Assembly: GCF_902499135.1 (NCBI RefSeq)
Contig: NZ_CABVPR010000031.1
Span: forward strand, 1-64,000
Source: Burkholderia dolosa
GTDB lineage: Bacteria; Pseudomonadota; Gammaproteobacteria; Burkholderiales; Burkholderiaceae
Length of the DNA: 64,000 nucleotides
Direction: 5' to 3'
The translations under genes were made by a program, and so were the position numbers. Below are positions 56,533 through 64,000 of the stretch, piece by piece. The notes beneath the pieces are model-generated. The model saw nothing but the letters and a program-made list of their open reading frames with translations. It was not told the DNA's origin and ran no database searches. Positions within the stretch are counted from its first letter, which is position 1; each line of letters starts with the position of its first letter.

Positions 56533-56614
56533 CGATGCGCGAGCGGCGCGCGAAGCTCGACCGCGGCGGCGCATCGTCGCGCATGCGGCTGCCGAGGTCC
56601 GCCGCGTACGCGCG

Positions 56615-58060
56615 TCAGAACGCGATGTTCGTCCGCACGCCGAGCACGAACGTGTTGTGCAGCGGCGCGCGCGGATCGCTCGGGTTCTGTCCCGCGCCGG
56701 CATTGAACGTGTATTGCGCGTCCGCCTGGATCTGCCACCACGGCGCGACCTGATAGTTGTACGTTGCCTCGAGCGCCGTTTCGCTGCCGCGCACGCCGTA
56801 CGGCGCGCCGTTGAACGCGAGCGCATCCTCGTCGAGCGAACGCACGTGGCGACCGACCTTGACGTACGTGAGCGCGAGCCCTGCGGAGTCGTTGTCGCGG
56901 CCGGCGAACGGTGCTTTCAGCACGACGCCGACGTTCGCCGCGGCGCTCACGAGATTGCGGTCGCCCGGCGCGCCCATCACGCGCGCGAACACGCCGACGC
57001 TGCGCGGACTGTCCGGGCCCGCGCGCCATACCATCTGGTCGGCGACCGCGTACACGCTGTAGTCGCCGCGATGCGGCCGGCCGATGCCGGTCGATTCGGG
57101 GCTCGCGAGCGAGCGGCCGATCGTGTCGTCGCGCTGGTCGGCGAAGCTGCCGCTGTGATACCAGACGCCGAGCTTGTACGTGCCGGGCAGGCCGGCCGGC
57201 GTGGTCGTGCCGCCCGCGGTGCCGGCCTGGTTGATCGCGTACTGCAGCTCGCCGATGAACAGCGCGCCGTTGTGCAGGTTGAAGTTCGTGCCGCTGCGGT
57301 TGTCCGGGTGATTGCCGAGCGGATCGCCGTCGAACACGCCGGCGAGTGCCGTCAGCGACGGCGTGAACTTCGCGCGCACACGCACGCCGAGCGCGGACAG
57401 CGGATACGCCGGTCCGCCGCTCGGCAGGTCGTATGACGGCAGCGCAGGCCAGCCGAACATCGTATTGATGAAGGCCGCCGAATACGTGCTCGTGATGAAC
57501 TCCTGATCGACCGCCTGCTGGCCGATCTTCACGTCGACGCGATCGTCGAGCAGCGCCTGCTGATACCACAGCTCCCACAGCCGCGTGGCCGCTTCGGCCT
57601 CGATGCCGCTCGCGGTATTCAGCGTGCCCAGATAGTTCGGGCTGAACTGGCGGCCGTGGATCTGCAGCGCGCTCACGTTGAAGTTGCCGCCTTTCCAGCC
57701 GAACGCCTTGTCGGTATCGACGCCGAGCGTCATCGTCGTCAGTCCGTGATACGCGACACCGCGATCGAGGCCGCCGCGCAGGTTCGCGAGCAGCTCGCTG
57801 GTTTCGGTCAGTCCGAACGTGACGCCGTACTTGCCGAGCCACGGACGGATGCCGCCGAGATCGCCGAGCAGCGTGTCGCGCGTCCACAGTCCGTCGCCGG
57901 CGGCGGACGATTCGGCGGGCGGCGCGGCGGCCGGCGCATCCTGCGCGACGGCGGCGCCGGCGAGCAGTTGAACGGCGCACGCGAGCACGGCGACCGACAG
58001 GCGGCGCACGCGAGCGCGAGCGGCGACGGGTGCAGCGGAGGACGGCGAAACGGACGGCAT
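56615..58060 (-). CDS. oprB: carbohydrate-selective porin OprB
   Basis: 481 aa with signal peptide (LSVAVLACAVQLLAGAAVAQ). OprB family features: the N-terminal LWTRDTLLGDLGGIRPWLGKYGV split across the first strands, FGLTETSELLANLRGG, and a C-terminal aromatic ending (VRTNIAF) for outer-membrane insertion. Admits sugars. AAGGAAACGCC precedes the ATG. Confidence 0.92.
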   Translation of the reverse strand: MPSVSPSSAAPVAARARVRRLSVAVLACAVQLLAGAAVAQDAPAAAPPAESSAAGDGLWTRDTLLGDLGGIRPWLGKYGVTFGLTETSELLANLRGGLDRGVAYHGLTTMTLGVDTDKAFGWKGGNFNVSALQIHGRQFSPNYLGTLNTASGIEAEAATRLWELWYQQALLDDRVDVKIGQQAVDQEFITSTYSAAFINTMFGWPALPSYDLPSGGPAYPLSALGVRVRAKFTPSLTALAGVFDGDPLGNHPDNRSGTNFNLHNGALFIGELQYAINQAGTAGGTTTPAGLPGTYKLGVWYHSGSFADQRDDTIGRSLASPESTGIGRPHRGDYSVYAVADQMVWRAGPDSPRSVGVFARVMGAPGDRNLVSAAANVGVVLKAPFAGRDNDSAGLALTYVKVGRHVRSLDEDALAFNGAPYGVRGSETALEATYNYQVAPWWQIQADAQYTFNAGAGQNPSDPRAPLHNTFVLGVRTNIAF

Positions 58061-58386
58061 GGCGTTTCCTTGCGGTCGGGCAAATGAAAGGAGCCGCTCG
58101 GGCGGCCGGTGTTCGAAGGCGAGGCGGGCGAATCGTAAAAAACGCGCGTCGCGGCGTCAATCGCGAACGCGCGGGATACACGGCATTGATGCGGAAAAAG
58201 AACGAATCTTGACGCGCGCTTGATATCGCGCAGCCGATTCGCGCGAATGCCGGCGTCGATGCGACGCGCGGCACAATTGCAAGCGGCGGCGAGCGCAGAT
58301 TTCGTTTCGATGTGTTTCAGTCGTTGCGGCGGCGCGCGGCGCGCTTCGACAATATCCGGCTGATCATTCGGGCAAGAGGGAAGCAC
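58061..58386. other. divergent intergenic region
   Basis: Promoter region of oprB and the exported protein at 58387; no specific site recognised. Confidence 0.35.
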
Positions 58387-59073
58387 ATGAAGCACATTCG
58401 CGCGACGGCCACGCATCTCGCATCGGCGGGCCTTGCATTCGGCATTCTGTTCAGCGGCGCCGCGCATGCGCAGCTCGACCTGCAGTCGATCGGTGCGTCG
58501 CTGCTCGGCGGCGGGCAGCAGCAGGCATCGCCGTCGCAGGGCGGCGTCGCGCAGCTGTTGCAGGCGTACGTCGGCGCGAATCAGCAGGTGCTCGCCGGCC
58601 AGTCGTCGCTCGCTTCGGCGATGGGGCTCGCCGGCGCGGCCGGGCAGGCGCAGCAGGCGGCGGGGCTCCTGAGCGGCGGCAACGCGCTGACGCCCGCCGT
58701 GCTGTCGCAGATGGGCGGCGCGCAGCAGTCGGTGTCGCAGGCGCTCGGCCAGGCGTTCGCGAGCGGCGGCGCCACGCACGGGCCGATCGACAAGCAGGCG
58801 TTCAGCAACGGGCTCGCGACGCTCGGGCAGGGGCTCACGCAGTATTCGCAGCTGCAGTCGGGGCTCGGCAATCTCGGGTCCACCAGTGCCGCATCGCTGC
58901 TGCAGGCCGGGCTGAACCCGCAGAACATGCAGGCCGCGTCGTATATCGCGCAAAGCGCGCCCGGCCAGCTGCAGTCGCTCGCGGCGACGCTGAGCCAGGC
59001 CGTGCAGTTCGCGACGAGCCAGGGCATTTCGGTGCCGTCGGTCGCATCGTCCGCGCTGAAGCTGCTGCCGTAA
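58387..59073 (+). CDS. exported Gln/Ala/Gly-rich protein of unknown function
   Basis: 228 aa with signal peptide (THLASAGLAFGILFSGAAHAQ). The mature part is rich in Gln, Ala, Gly and Ser with repeated amphipathic helices (SVSQALGQAFASGG, LATLGQGLTQYSQLQSGLGN) and no Cys. Probably periplasmic. GAGGGAAGCAC precedes the ATG. No functional family recognised. Confidence 0.75.
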   Translation: MKHIRATATHLASAGLAFGILFSGAAHAQLDLQSIGASLLGGGQQQASPSQGGVAQLLQAYVGANQQVLAGQSSLASAMGLAGAAGQAQQAAGLLSGGNALTPAVLSQMGGAQQSVSQALGQAFASGGATHGPIDKQAFSNGLATLGQGLTQYSQLQSGLGNLGSTSAASLLQAGLNPQNMQAASYIAQSAPGQLQSLAATLSQAVQFATSQGISVPSVASSALKLLP

Positions 59074-59190
59074 CGTCGCAGCATCGCGCGACGGCGAGCG
59101 GAGCGCGCGCGTAACGAACGATGGCCGTGCATGACATGGGGATGACGCCGATGCTATCGTGGCGCGTCCTCTTTTCATCGGTGCCGGTTC

Positions 59191-60024
59191 ATGACTGACT
59201 CGTTCGATCTTTCGCGCTACTTCGCCCGCATCGGCTACGACGGTGCGGCCGAGCCGACGCTCGACGTGCTGCGCCGGCTGCATCTGCTGCAGCCGCAGGC
59301 GATCCCGTTCGAAAATCTCAATCCGCTGACCGGCGCGCGCGTCGCGCTCGATCTGCCCGCGCTCGTCGACAAGCTGGTCGAGCGGCGCCGCGGCGGCTAC
59401 TGCTTCGAACTGAACAAGCTGTTCTACACCGCGCTCGCGACGATCGGCTTTCGCGTGACGCCGCTGATCGCGCGCGTGCGCTGGATGCGGCCGCCCGAGG
59501 TCGTGACCGCGCAGACGCACATGCTGCTGCGCATCGATGTCGACGGCGCGGCGTGGCTCGCCGACGTCGGCTTCGGCAGCGCGACGCTGACCGCGCCGCT
59601 GCGCTTCGCGCCCGGCGAACGGCAGCTCACGCCGCACGGCGCGTTTCGCGTGATCGACGCGCCGGTCGACGGCGAATTCGACATGCAGTTCGACACGCCC
59701 GACGGCTGGCAGACCACCTATCGTTTTTCGCTGAAACGGTCCGAATGGATCGATTACGACGCGGCGAACTGGTTTACGTCGACCTATCCCGAATCGATCT
59801 TCGTGAACGACCTGATCGCGTGCCGCGTGCTGCCGGACGGCCGCGCGGCGCTGTTCAACACGACGCTGACGCTGCGCGACGCGGCGGGCGCCGCGCGCAC
59901 GACCACGTTCGACGACGCAGCCGCGTGGCGCGATTGCGTGCGCGACACGCTCGGCATCGATACGAGCGGTTTCGATCTCGACGCGCTGTTCGTGCGGCTC
60001 GCCGCACGCGCGAACGCGTCGTAG
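59191..60024 (+). CDS. arylamine N-acetyltransferase
   Basis: 277 aa. Catalytic triad Cys71 ([10 protein letters not shown]), His110 ([10 protein letters not shown]) and Asp125 (WLADVGFG). Transfers acetyl from acetyl-CoA to arylamines and hydrazines. Normal length for bacterial NATs. Confidence 0.95.
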   Translation: MTDSFDLSRYFARIGYDGAAEPTLDVLRRLHLLQPQAIPFENLNPLTGARVALDLPALVDKLVERRRGGYCFELNKLFYTALATIGFRVTPLIARVRWMRPPEVVTAQTHMLLRIDVDGAAWLADVGFGSATLTAPLRFAPGERQLTPHGAFRVIDAPVDGEFDMQFDTPDGWQTTYRFSLKRSEWIDYDAANWFTSTYPESIFVNDLIACRVLPDGRAALFNTTLTLRDAAGAARTTTFDDAAAWRDCVRDTLGIDTSGFDLDALFVRLAARANAS

Positions 60025-60089
60025 CCGGGGGACGCGCGGCGTTTTGCGCTTGCACCGCCGCTGCCGGCGCAACGCCGTGCATTTCCCTC

Positions 60090-60124
60090 TTGATTTTTGC
60101 TATTTTGCTAGCATACTAGCCGAC
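60090..60124 (+). promoter_or_regulatory. promoter and palindrome at the RHH gene; likely leaderless
   Basis: TTGATT (60090-60095), 17-bp spacer, ATACTA (60113-60118). The start of transcription would fall at about 60125, the A of the ATG. GCTAG-CATA-CTAGC (60107-60120) overlaps the -10 and is a probable autoregulatory operator. Confidence 0.55.
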
Positions 60125-60301
60125 ATGTCCGACGAAGAAGTGAAGCAGTTCAACGTGTACCTGCCGCTCAGCCTGATCCGGCAGGTCAAGCATCGTGCGA
60201 TCGAAACGGAGCAATCGCTGTCCGCGCTGGTCGCCGACGCATTGCGCGCGTACCTGGCCGCTCCGCAGCCGCGAGCGGGCCCGTCCAACGAGGAGGAATG
60301 A
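60125..60301 (+). CDS. ribbon-helix-helix (CopG/Arc type) regulator
   Basis: 58 aa: strand [20 protein letters not shown] then helices [16 protein letters not shown], the canonical RHH fold. No ribosome site; the upstream promoter suggests a leaderless message. A palindrome over the promoter implies self-repression. One base separates it from the VOC gene, and no toxin partner is visible, so it is probably not an antitoxin. Confidence 0.85.
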   Translation: MSDEEVKQFNVYLPLSLIRQVKHRAIETEQSLSALVADALRAYLAAPQPRAGPSNEEE

Positions 60302-60302
60302 C

Positions 60303-60662
60303 ATGTCATCCGAGCGAATCGAAGCGGTATTTCTGACCACGCACAACTGGGGGAAGGCGGCGAAGTTCTTCCAGGCGCTGGGCTTTACGCTGGAATTCGA
60401 GACCGATCACCACTCGGGCCAGCTGCGCAACGGCGACGGCCCGTATTTGTTCATTGCCGAAGTGCCGCCGACCGAGACGCCCGACATGCAGGTCGTGCTG
60501 AAGGTGCCGGACGAGCGTGCGGTGCGCAGCGATCCGATCGTCGACGTGGTCACGCCGTTCGAGGACACGCACTGGGGCACGCGCGACATGACGGTGCGCG
60601 ATCCCGACGGTCGCGTGTGGCGCCTGCAGGCGCCGGGCACGCCGGCCGGCGCGCATGCATGA
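60303..60662 (+). CDS. VOC/glyoxalase-fold protein
   Basis: 119-aa single VOC module (VFLTTHNWGKAAKFFQALGF; DMTVRDPDGRVWRLQAPG). The metal-binding positions are only partly kept. Often resistance or bleomycin-type binding proteins; ligand unknown. Coupled to the RHH gene. Confidence 0.82.
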   Translation: MSSERIEAVFLTTHNWGKAAKFFQALGFTLEFETDHHSGQLRNGDGPYLFIAEVPPTETPDMQVVLKVPDERAVRSDPIVDVVTPFEDTHWGTRDMTVRDPDGRVWRLQAPGTPAGAHA

Positions 60663-60672
60663 GGGCGAAGCG

Positions 60673-61533
60673 ATGACCGGCATCCGCGACGATGGCCCCG
60701 ACAGTACCGCCGCGCGCGTCGCGCTGTGGCGCGCGCTGCATGTCCGGCTCGATGCGCAGCCGCACGTGCTCGCCGATGAAGTGGGGCTGCGATTGCTCGC
60801 GCCGGAACCCGGCTGGGAGCAGCGCGGCGACATGGATCCGCAGTTCACGCGGCCGTTTCGCACGTCGATCGTCGGCCGCGCGCGCTTCATCGAGGATCTC
60901 GTCGTCGAGCAGGCGGCGCACGGCGTCGATCAGTACGTGATTCTCGGCGCGGGCCTCGACAGCTTCGTGCAGCGCCGGCCCGAGATGGCGTCGCGCGTGA
61001 CGGTGTTCGAAGTCGACCAGCCGGCACCGCAGGCATGGAAACGCCGCCGGCTGATCGAGCTCGGCTTCGGCGTGCCGGACTGGCTGCGCTTCGTGCCGGT
61101 CGATTTCGAGGCGCAGCAGTCGTGGCGCGATGCGCTCGTCGATGCGGGCTTCGATGCGCGCAAGCCGGCGGTCGTCGTGTCGACCGGCGTCAGCATGTAT
61201 CTGACGCGCGAAGCGAACGCGGCCGCGCTGCGCGAAGTCGCGTCGCTCGCGCGCGGCTCGACGTTCGCGATGACGTTCCTGTTGCCGCTCGAGCATGCCG
61301 ATCCCGACGTGCGTCCCGCGCTCGAAATGGCCGCGAAGGGCGCGCGAGCGAGCGGCACGCCGTTCATCAGCTTCTTCACGCCCGCGCAGATCCGGGCGCT
61401 CGCGAACGACGCCGGATTCGCGAACGCGGAACACGTGTCGGCCGCCGAACTGACGCGCCGCTATTTCGCGGGCCGCACCGACGGCCTGCGGCCGCCGAAC
61501 CACGCGGAAGAGCTGCTGGTCGCGACCGTCTGA
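60673..61533 (+). CDS. SAM-dependent methyltransferase, leucine-carboxyl-methyltransferase-like family
   Basis: 286 aa. SAM motif QYVILGAGLDSFVQR and acidic strand 2 (VTVFEVDQPAPQAWKR), both marks of the PF04072 family of bacterial O-methyltransferases. GAGGGCGAAGCG favours this ATG over one 18 bases upstream. Third gene after the RHH and VOC genes on the same strand. Confidence 0.9.
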   Translation: MTGIRDDGPDSTAARVALWRALHVRLDAQPHVLADEVGLRLLAPEPGWEQRGDMDPQFTRPFRTSIVGRARFIEDLVVEQAAHGVDQYVILGAGLDSFVQRRPEMASRVTVFEVDQPAPQAWKRRRLIELGFGVPDWLRFVPVDFEAQQSWRDALVDAGFDARKPAVVVSTGVSMYLTREANAAALREVASLARGSTFAMTFLLPLEHADPDVRPALEMAAKGARASGTPFISFFTPAQIRALANDAGFANAEHVSAAELTRRYFAGRTDGLRPPNHAEELLVATV

Positions 61534-61537
61534 ACGC

Positions 61538-64000
61538 TCACGCGCGTTCGAGCACGGCCATTTCGCGCACGACCACGAGCAGCACCGCGAGGCTGGCGCC
61601 GCCCGACGCGCGCAGATCCGCGAGCAGGTGCGCGTAGCGTTGCAGTGCCGCGTCGCGGCGTTCGCGCCACGCGTGGACGATGGTCTCCGGCGCCGTCGAA
61701 TCCGGCGATTGCGCAAGCGCGCTGGTCGCGAGCGTGCGCTTGAGCCGCGCGACTTCCGCGAGCGCGGCCGCGCGCGCCATCATGTCCCAGTGCGTCGGCG
61801 TCGGCAGCGTCGCCGCGCGCTCGCCGATCCAGCCGTAGTTGAGCAGCGTGCCGAGCGAGAAATAGACGCCTGCGACGAGTTCGAGACTGCGGTTGCAGGT
61901 CGCGGCCACTTCCACGATGTCGAGCAGCGCGGCCGAGATGTCGCCGCTCGCGACGCGTGCCGCGAGCGCGCTGTCGACGCCCGCTTCGACGAGCTCGCGC
62001 TGTCGCGCGGACAGCGTGTCGAGATCGTCGGCCGGCAGCAGCGTCGGCAACTGCGGCGCGATCCGCTGCACCGCGTCGCGGCTGCGGGCGATCAGCGCCG
62101 CGACGCCGCCGCCTGCGACCGCGCCCGACTGCAGATGCCGCAGGAACCACAGCGCCGCACGCTCGAGCAGCCGCGCGACGTCGACGAACATGCGCGCCTG
62201 CACGTCGTCGGCCACGCGGTTGTCGAGCGCGTCGATGTCGCGCCACACCGTATCGAGATCGAACACGTCGCGCGCGACGATGCACGCGCGCACGATGTCG
62301 CCGGGCTTCGCGTCGGTTTCCTCCATCAGCCGGTGCACGAATGCGCAGCCGACGCGGTTGACGAGCGCGTTGGTCAGATGCGTCGCGAGAATCTCGCGGC
62401 GCAGCGGGTGGCGATGCATCGGCTCGCTGAAGCGCTGCTGCAGCGGCTTCGGAAAGTAGTCGACGAGCATCGCGGCGACCAGCGGATCCTCCGGCACGTC
62501 GGATTCGAGCAGCGCATCGTAGAGCCACATCTTGCTGTACGCGAGCAGCACCGCGCGCTCCGGCGACGTGAGCCCGAGCTTCGCGGCCTGCCGTTCGGCG
62601 ATTTCTTCGTCGGTCGGCAGGAACTCGATCACGCGGTTCAGCCGGCCCGCGCGTTCGAGCCAGCGCATCAGCCGCGCTTCCGCATCGAGCAGCTCGACGC
62701 CGTAGCGGCCCGCGATCGACAGCGCCTGCGTCTGATAGTAGTTGTCGCGCAGTACGAGCAGGCCGACTTCCTCGGTCATCTCGGCGAGCAGCGCGTTGCG
62801 CTGCTTTTCCGTCATCTCGCCGTCGGACACCACGAGGCCGAGCAGGATCTTGATGTTGACTTCATGATCCGAGCAGTCGACGCCGGCCGAGTTGTCGATC
62901 GCATCCGTGTTGATGCGGCCGCCGCGCTGCGCGAATTCGATGCGTCCGAACTGCGTGAAGCCGAGGTTGCCGCCTTCGCCGACGACCTTGCAGCGCAGAT
63001 CCGCGCCGTTTACGCGCACCGCGTCGTTTGCGCGGTCGCCGACCTGCTGATGCGTTTCGTGCGTCGCCTTCACGTACGTGCCGATGCCGCCGTTGTACAG
63101 CAGATCGACCGGCGCCTGCAGGATCGCGCGGATCAGTTCGGTCGGCGGCAGCGCGTGCGCGTCGATGCCGAGCGCCGCCTGCACGGCCGGCGACAGCGGG
63201 ATCGTCTTCGCGGTGCGCGGGTAGACGCCGCCGCCCGCCGAGATCGCGGCCGGATCGTAGTCGGCCCAGCTCGAGCGTTCGAGCGCGAACAGGCGCTTGC
63301 GCTCCGCGAAGCTCGCCGCCGGATCGGGATCCGGATCGAGAAACACGTGCCGGTGATCGAATGCGGCGACGAGCCGGATATGCGGCGACAACAGCATCCC
63401 GTTGCCGAACACGTCGCCCGACATGTCGCCGATGCCGACCACGGTGAAGTCGGTCGTCTGCGTATCGATGCCCATCTCGCGGAAGTGCCGCTTCACCGAC
63501 TCCCACGCGCCGCGCGCGGTGATCGCCATCTTCTTGTGGTCGTAGCCGACCGAGCCGCCGGACGCGAATGCGTCGTCGAGCCAGAAGCCGTATTCGTGCG
63601 AGATCGCGTTCGCGTAGTCGGAGAACGTCGCGGTGCCCTTGTCGGCCGCGACGACGAGATACGGATCGTCCGGATCGTGCCGCACGACGTCGGGCGGCGG
63701 CACGATCGCGTTGCCGGCGAGGTTGTCGGTCAGATCGAGCAGCCCGCGCAGGAACGTCTGATAGCACGCGACGCCTTCGCGCATCCACGCTTCGCGATCG
63801 GTCGGCGGCGGCGGGTTCTTCACGACGAAGCCGCCTTTCGAGCCGACCGGCACGATCACGACGTTCTTCACCATCTGCGCCTTCATCAGCCCGAGCACTT
63901 CCGTGCGGAAATCCTCGCGGCGGTCGGACCAGCGCAGCCCGCCGCGGGCGACGCGTCCGCCGCGCAGATGCACGCCCTCGACGCGCGGCGAGTACACCCA
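61538..64000 (-). CDS. NAD-specific glutamate dehydrogenase, C-terminal half (5' end outside window)
   Basis: The last ~820 residues of the ~1600-aa large NAD-GDH of proteobacteria. The visible part starts in the catalytic core (ARGGLRWSDRREDFRTEVLG; VPVGSKGGFVVKN; VVGIGDMSGDVFGNGML; VVGEGGNLGFTQFGRIE; TDAIDNSAGVDCSDHEVN). It oxidises glutamate to 2-oxoglutarate. Stop at 61538, five bases from the convergent methyltransferase stop. The N-terminal ACT-like regulatory region lies beyond the right edge. Confidence 0.95.
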   Translation of the reverse strand, partial: WVYSPRVEGVHLRGGRVARGGLRWSDRREDFRTEVLGLMKAQMVKNVVIVPVGSKGGFVVKNPPPPTDREAWMREGVACYQTFLRGLLDLTDNLAGNAIVPPPDVVRHDPDDPYLVVAADKGTATFSDYANAISHEYGFWLDDAFASGGSVGYDHKKMAITARGAWESVKRHFREMGIDTQTTDFTVVGIGDMSGDVFGNGMLLSPHIRLVAAFDHRHVFLDPDPDPAASFAERKRLFALERSSWADYDPAAISAGGGVYPRTAKTIPLSPAVQAALGIDAHALPPTELIRAILQAPVDLLYNGGIGTYVKATHETHQQVGDRANDAVRVNGADLRCKVVGEGGNLGFTQFGRIEFAQRGGRINTDAIDNSAGVDCSDHEVNIKILLGLVVSDGEMTEKQRNALLAEMTEEVGLLVLRDNYYQTQALSIAGRYGVELLDAEARLMRWLERAGRLNRVIEFLPTDEEIAERQAAKLGLTSPERAVLLAYSKMWLYDALLESDVPEDPLVAAMLVDYFPKPLQQRFSEPMHRHPLRREILATHLTNALVNRVGCAFVHRLMEETDAKPGDIVRACIVARDVFDLDTVWRDIDALDNRVADDVQARMFVDVARLLERAALWFLRHLQSGAVAGGGVAALIARSRDAVQRIAPQLPTLLPADDLDTLSARQRELVEAGVDSALAARVASGDISAALLDIVEVAATCNRSLELVAGVYFSLGTLLNYGWIGERAATLPTPTHWDMMARAAALAEVARLKRTLATSALAQSPDSTAPETIVHAWRERRDAALQRYAHLLADLRASGGASLAVLLVVVREMAVLERA

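Noticed and set aside
60125-60662. toxin-antitoxin reading of the RHH gene and its neighbour
   Set aside because: The neighbour is a VOC-fold protein, not a known toxin family.

Overview
The window looks like a piece of the second chromosome of a Burkholderia cepacia complex strain. The evidence is high GC with strong third-position GC bias, and a cepI - rsaM-type gene - cepR - mgtC block whose proteins and lux box match the known cep locus. Species cannot be fixed from this sequence alone. No rRNA, tRNA or CRISPR is seen.

Layout. (1) 0-1.4 kb: 3' part of an IS3-family transposase and gene-free DNA. (2) 1.4-23.7 kb: an accessory island with visibly less GC-rich intergenic DNA, several decayed genes and a second quorum-sensing system (LuxR 1413, LuxI 2437, RsaM-like 19484). 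It also carries a beta-trefoil-like protein, a prolyl 4-hydroxylase/GlcNAc-transferase operon, a Bvg-type hybrid kinase and response regulator, two LecB-type lectin genes plus two degenerate lectin copies, a five-gene orphan biosynthetic operon, aidA, and small unknown proteins. An 18-bp dyad, CCTATA-N6-TATAGG and variants, recurs in front of these genes. In six promoters it lies 33-35 bp (centre to centre) from a -10-like hexamer, as expected of a class II lux promoter, so the island is probably one regulon of the 1413 LuxR. (3) 23.7-27.5 kb: a second FtsI-like transpeptidase and a diguanylate cyclase. (4) 27.9-34.9 kb: the conserved cep region (cepI-linked gene, cepI, rsaM, cepR, mgtC) with a phosphoesterase and an AlkB protein.

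(5) 35.2-51.2 kb: an aromatic-catabolism locus. An IclR regulator and a porin sit left of a 14-gene operon encoding a three-component Rieske oxygenase, two SDRs, a cupin, an alpha/beta hydrolase, a second IclR, a ThDP decarboxylase, an aspartate-dehydrogenase-like protein, an aldehyde dehydrogenase, an extradiol-type dioxygenase, the ferredoxin reductase and an MFS aromatic-acid importer. Starts overlap almost throughout. Two TGTTCC-N6-GGAACA-type dyads in the porin/operon gap are candidate IclR operators. (6) 51.6-64 kb: ordinary core genes (Nramp-type transporter, Usp, amidase, OprB porin, arylamine N-acetyltransferase, RHH regulator with VOC protein, methyltransferase, and the 3' half of NAD-glutamate dehydrogenase).

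The most striking system is the operon of a prolyl 4-hydroxylase and a GT60-type (Skp1 hydroxyproline) GlcNAc-transferase. It lies in the same apparent quorum-sensing regulon as a secreted-type lectin with a ~50-residue Pro-Ser-Thr linker. This suggests a bacterial hydroxyproline-O-GlcNAc pathway with a ready-made substrate; the link is inference.
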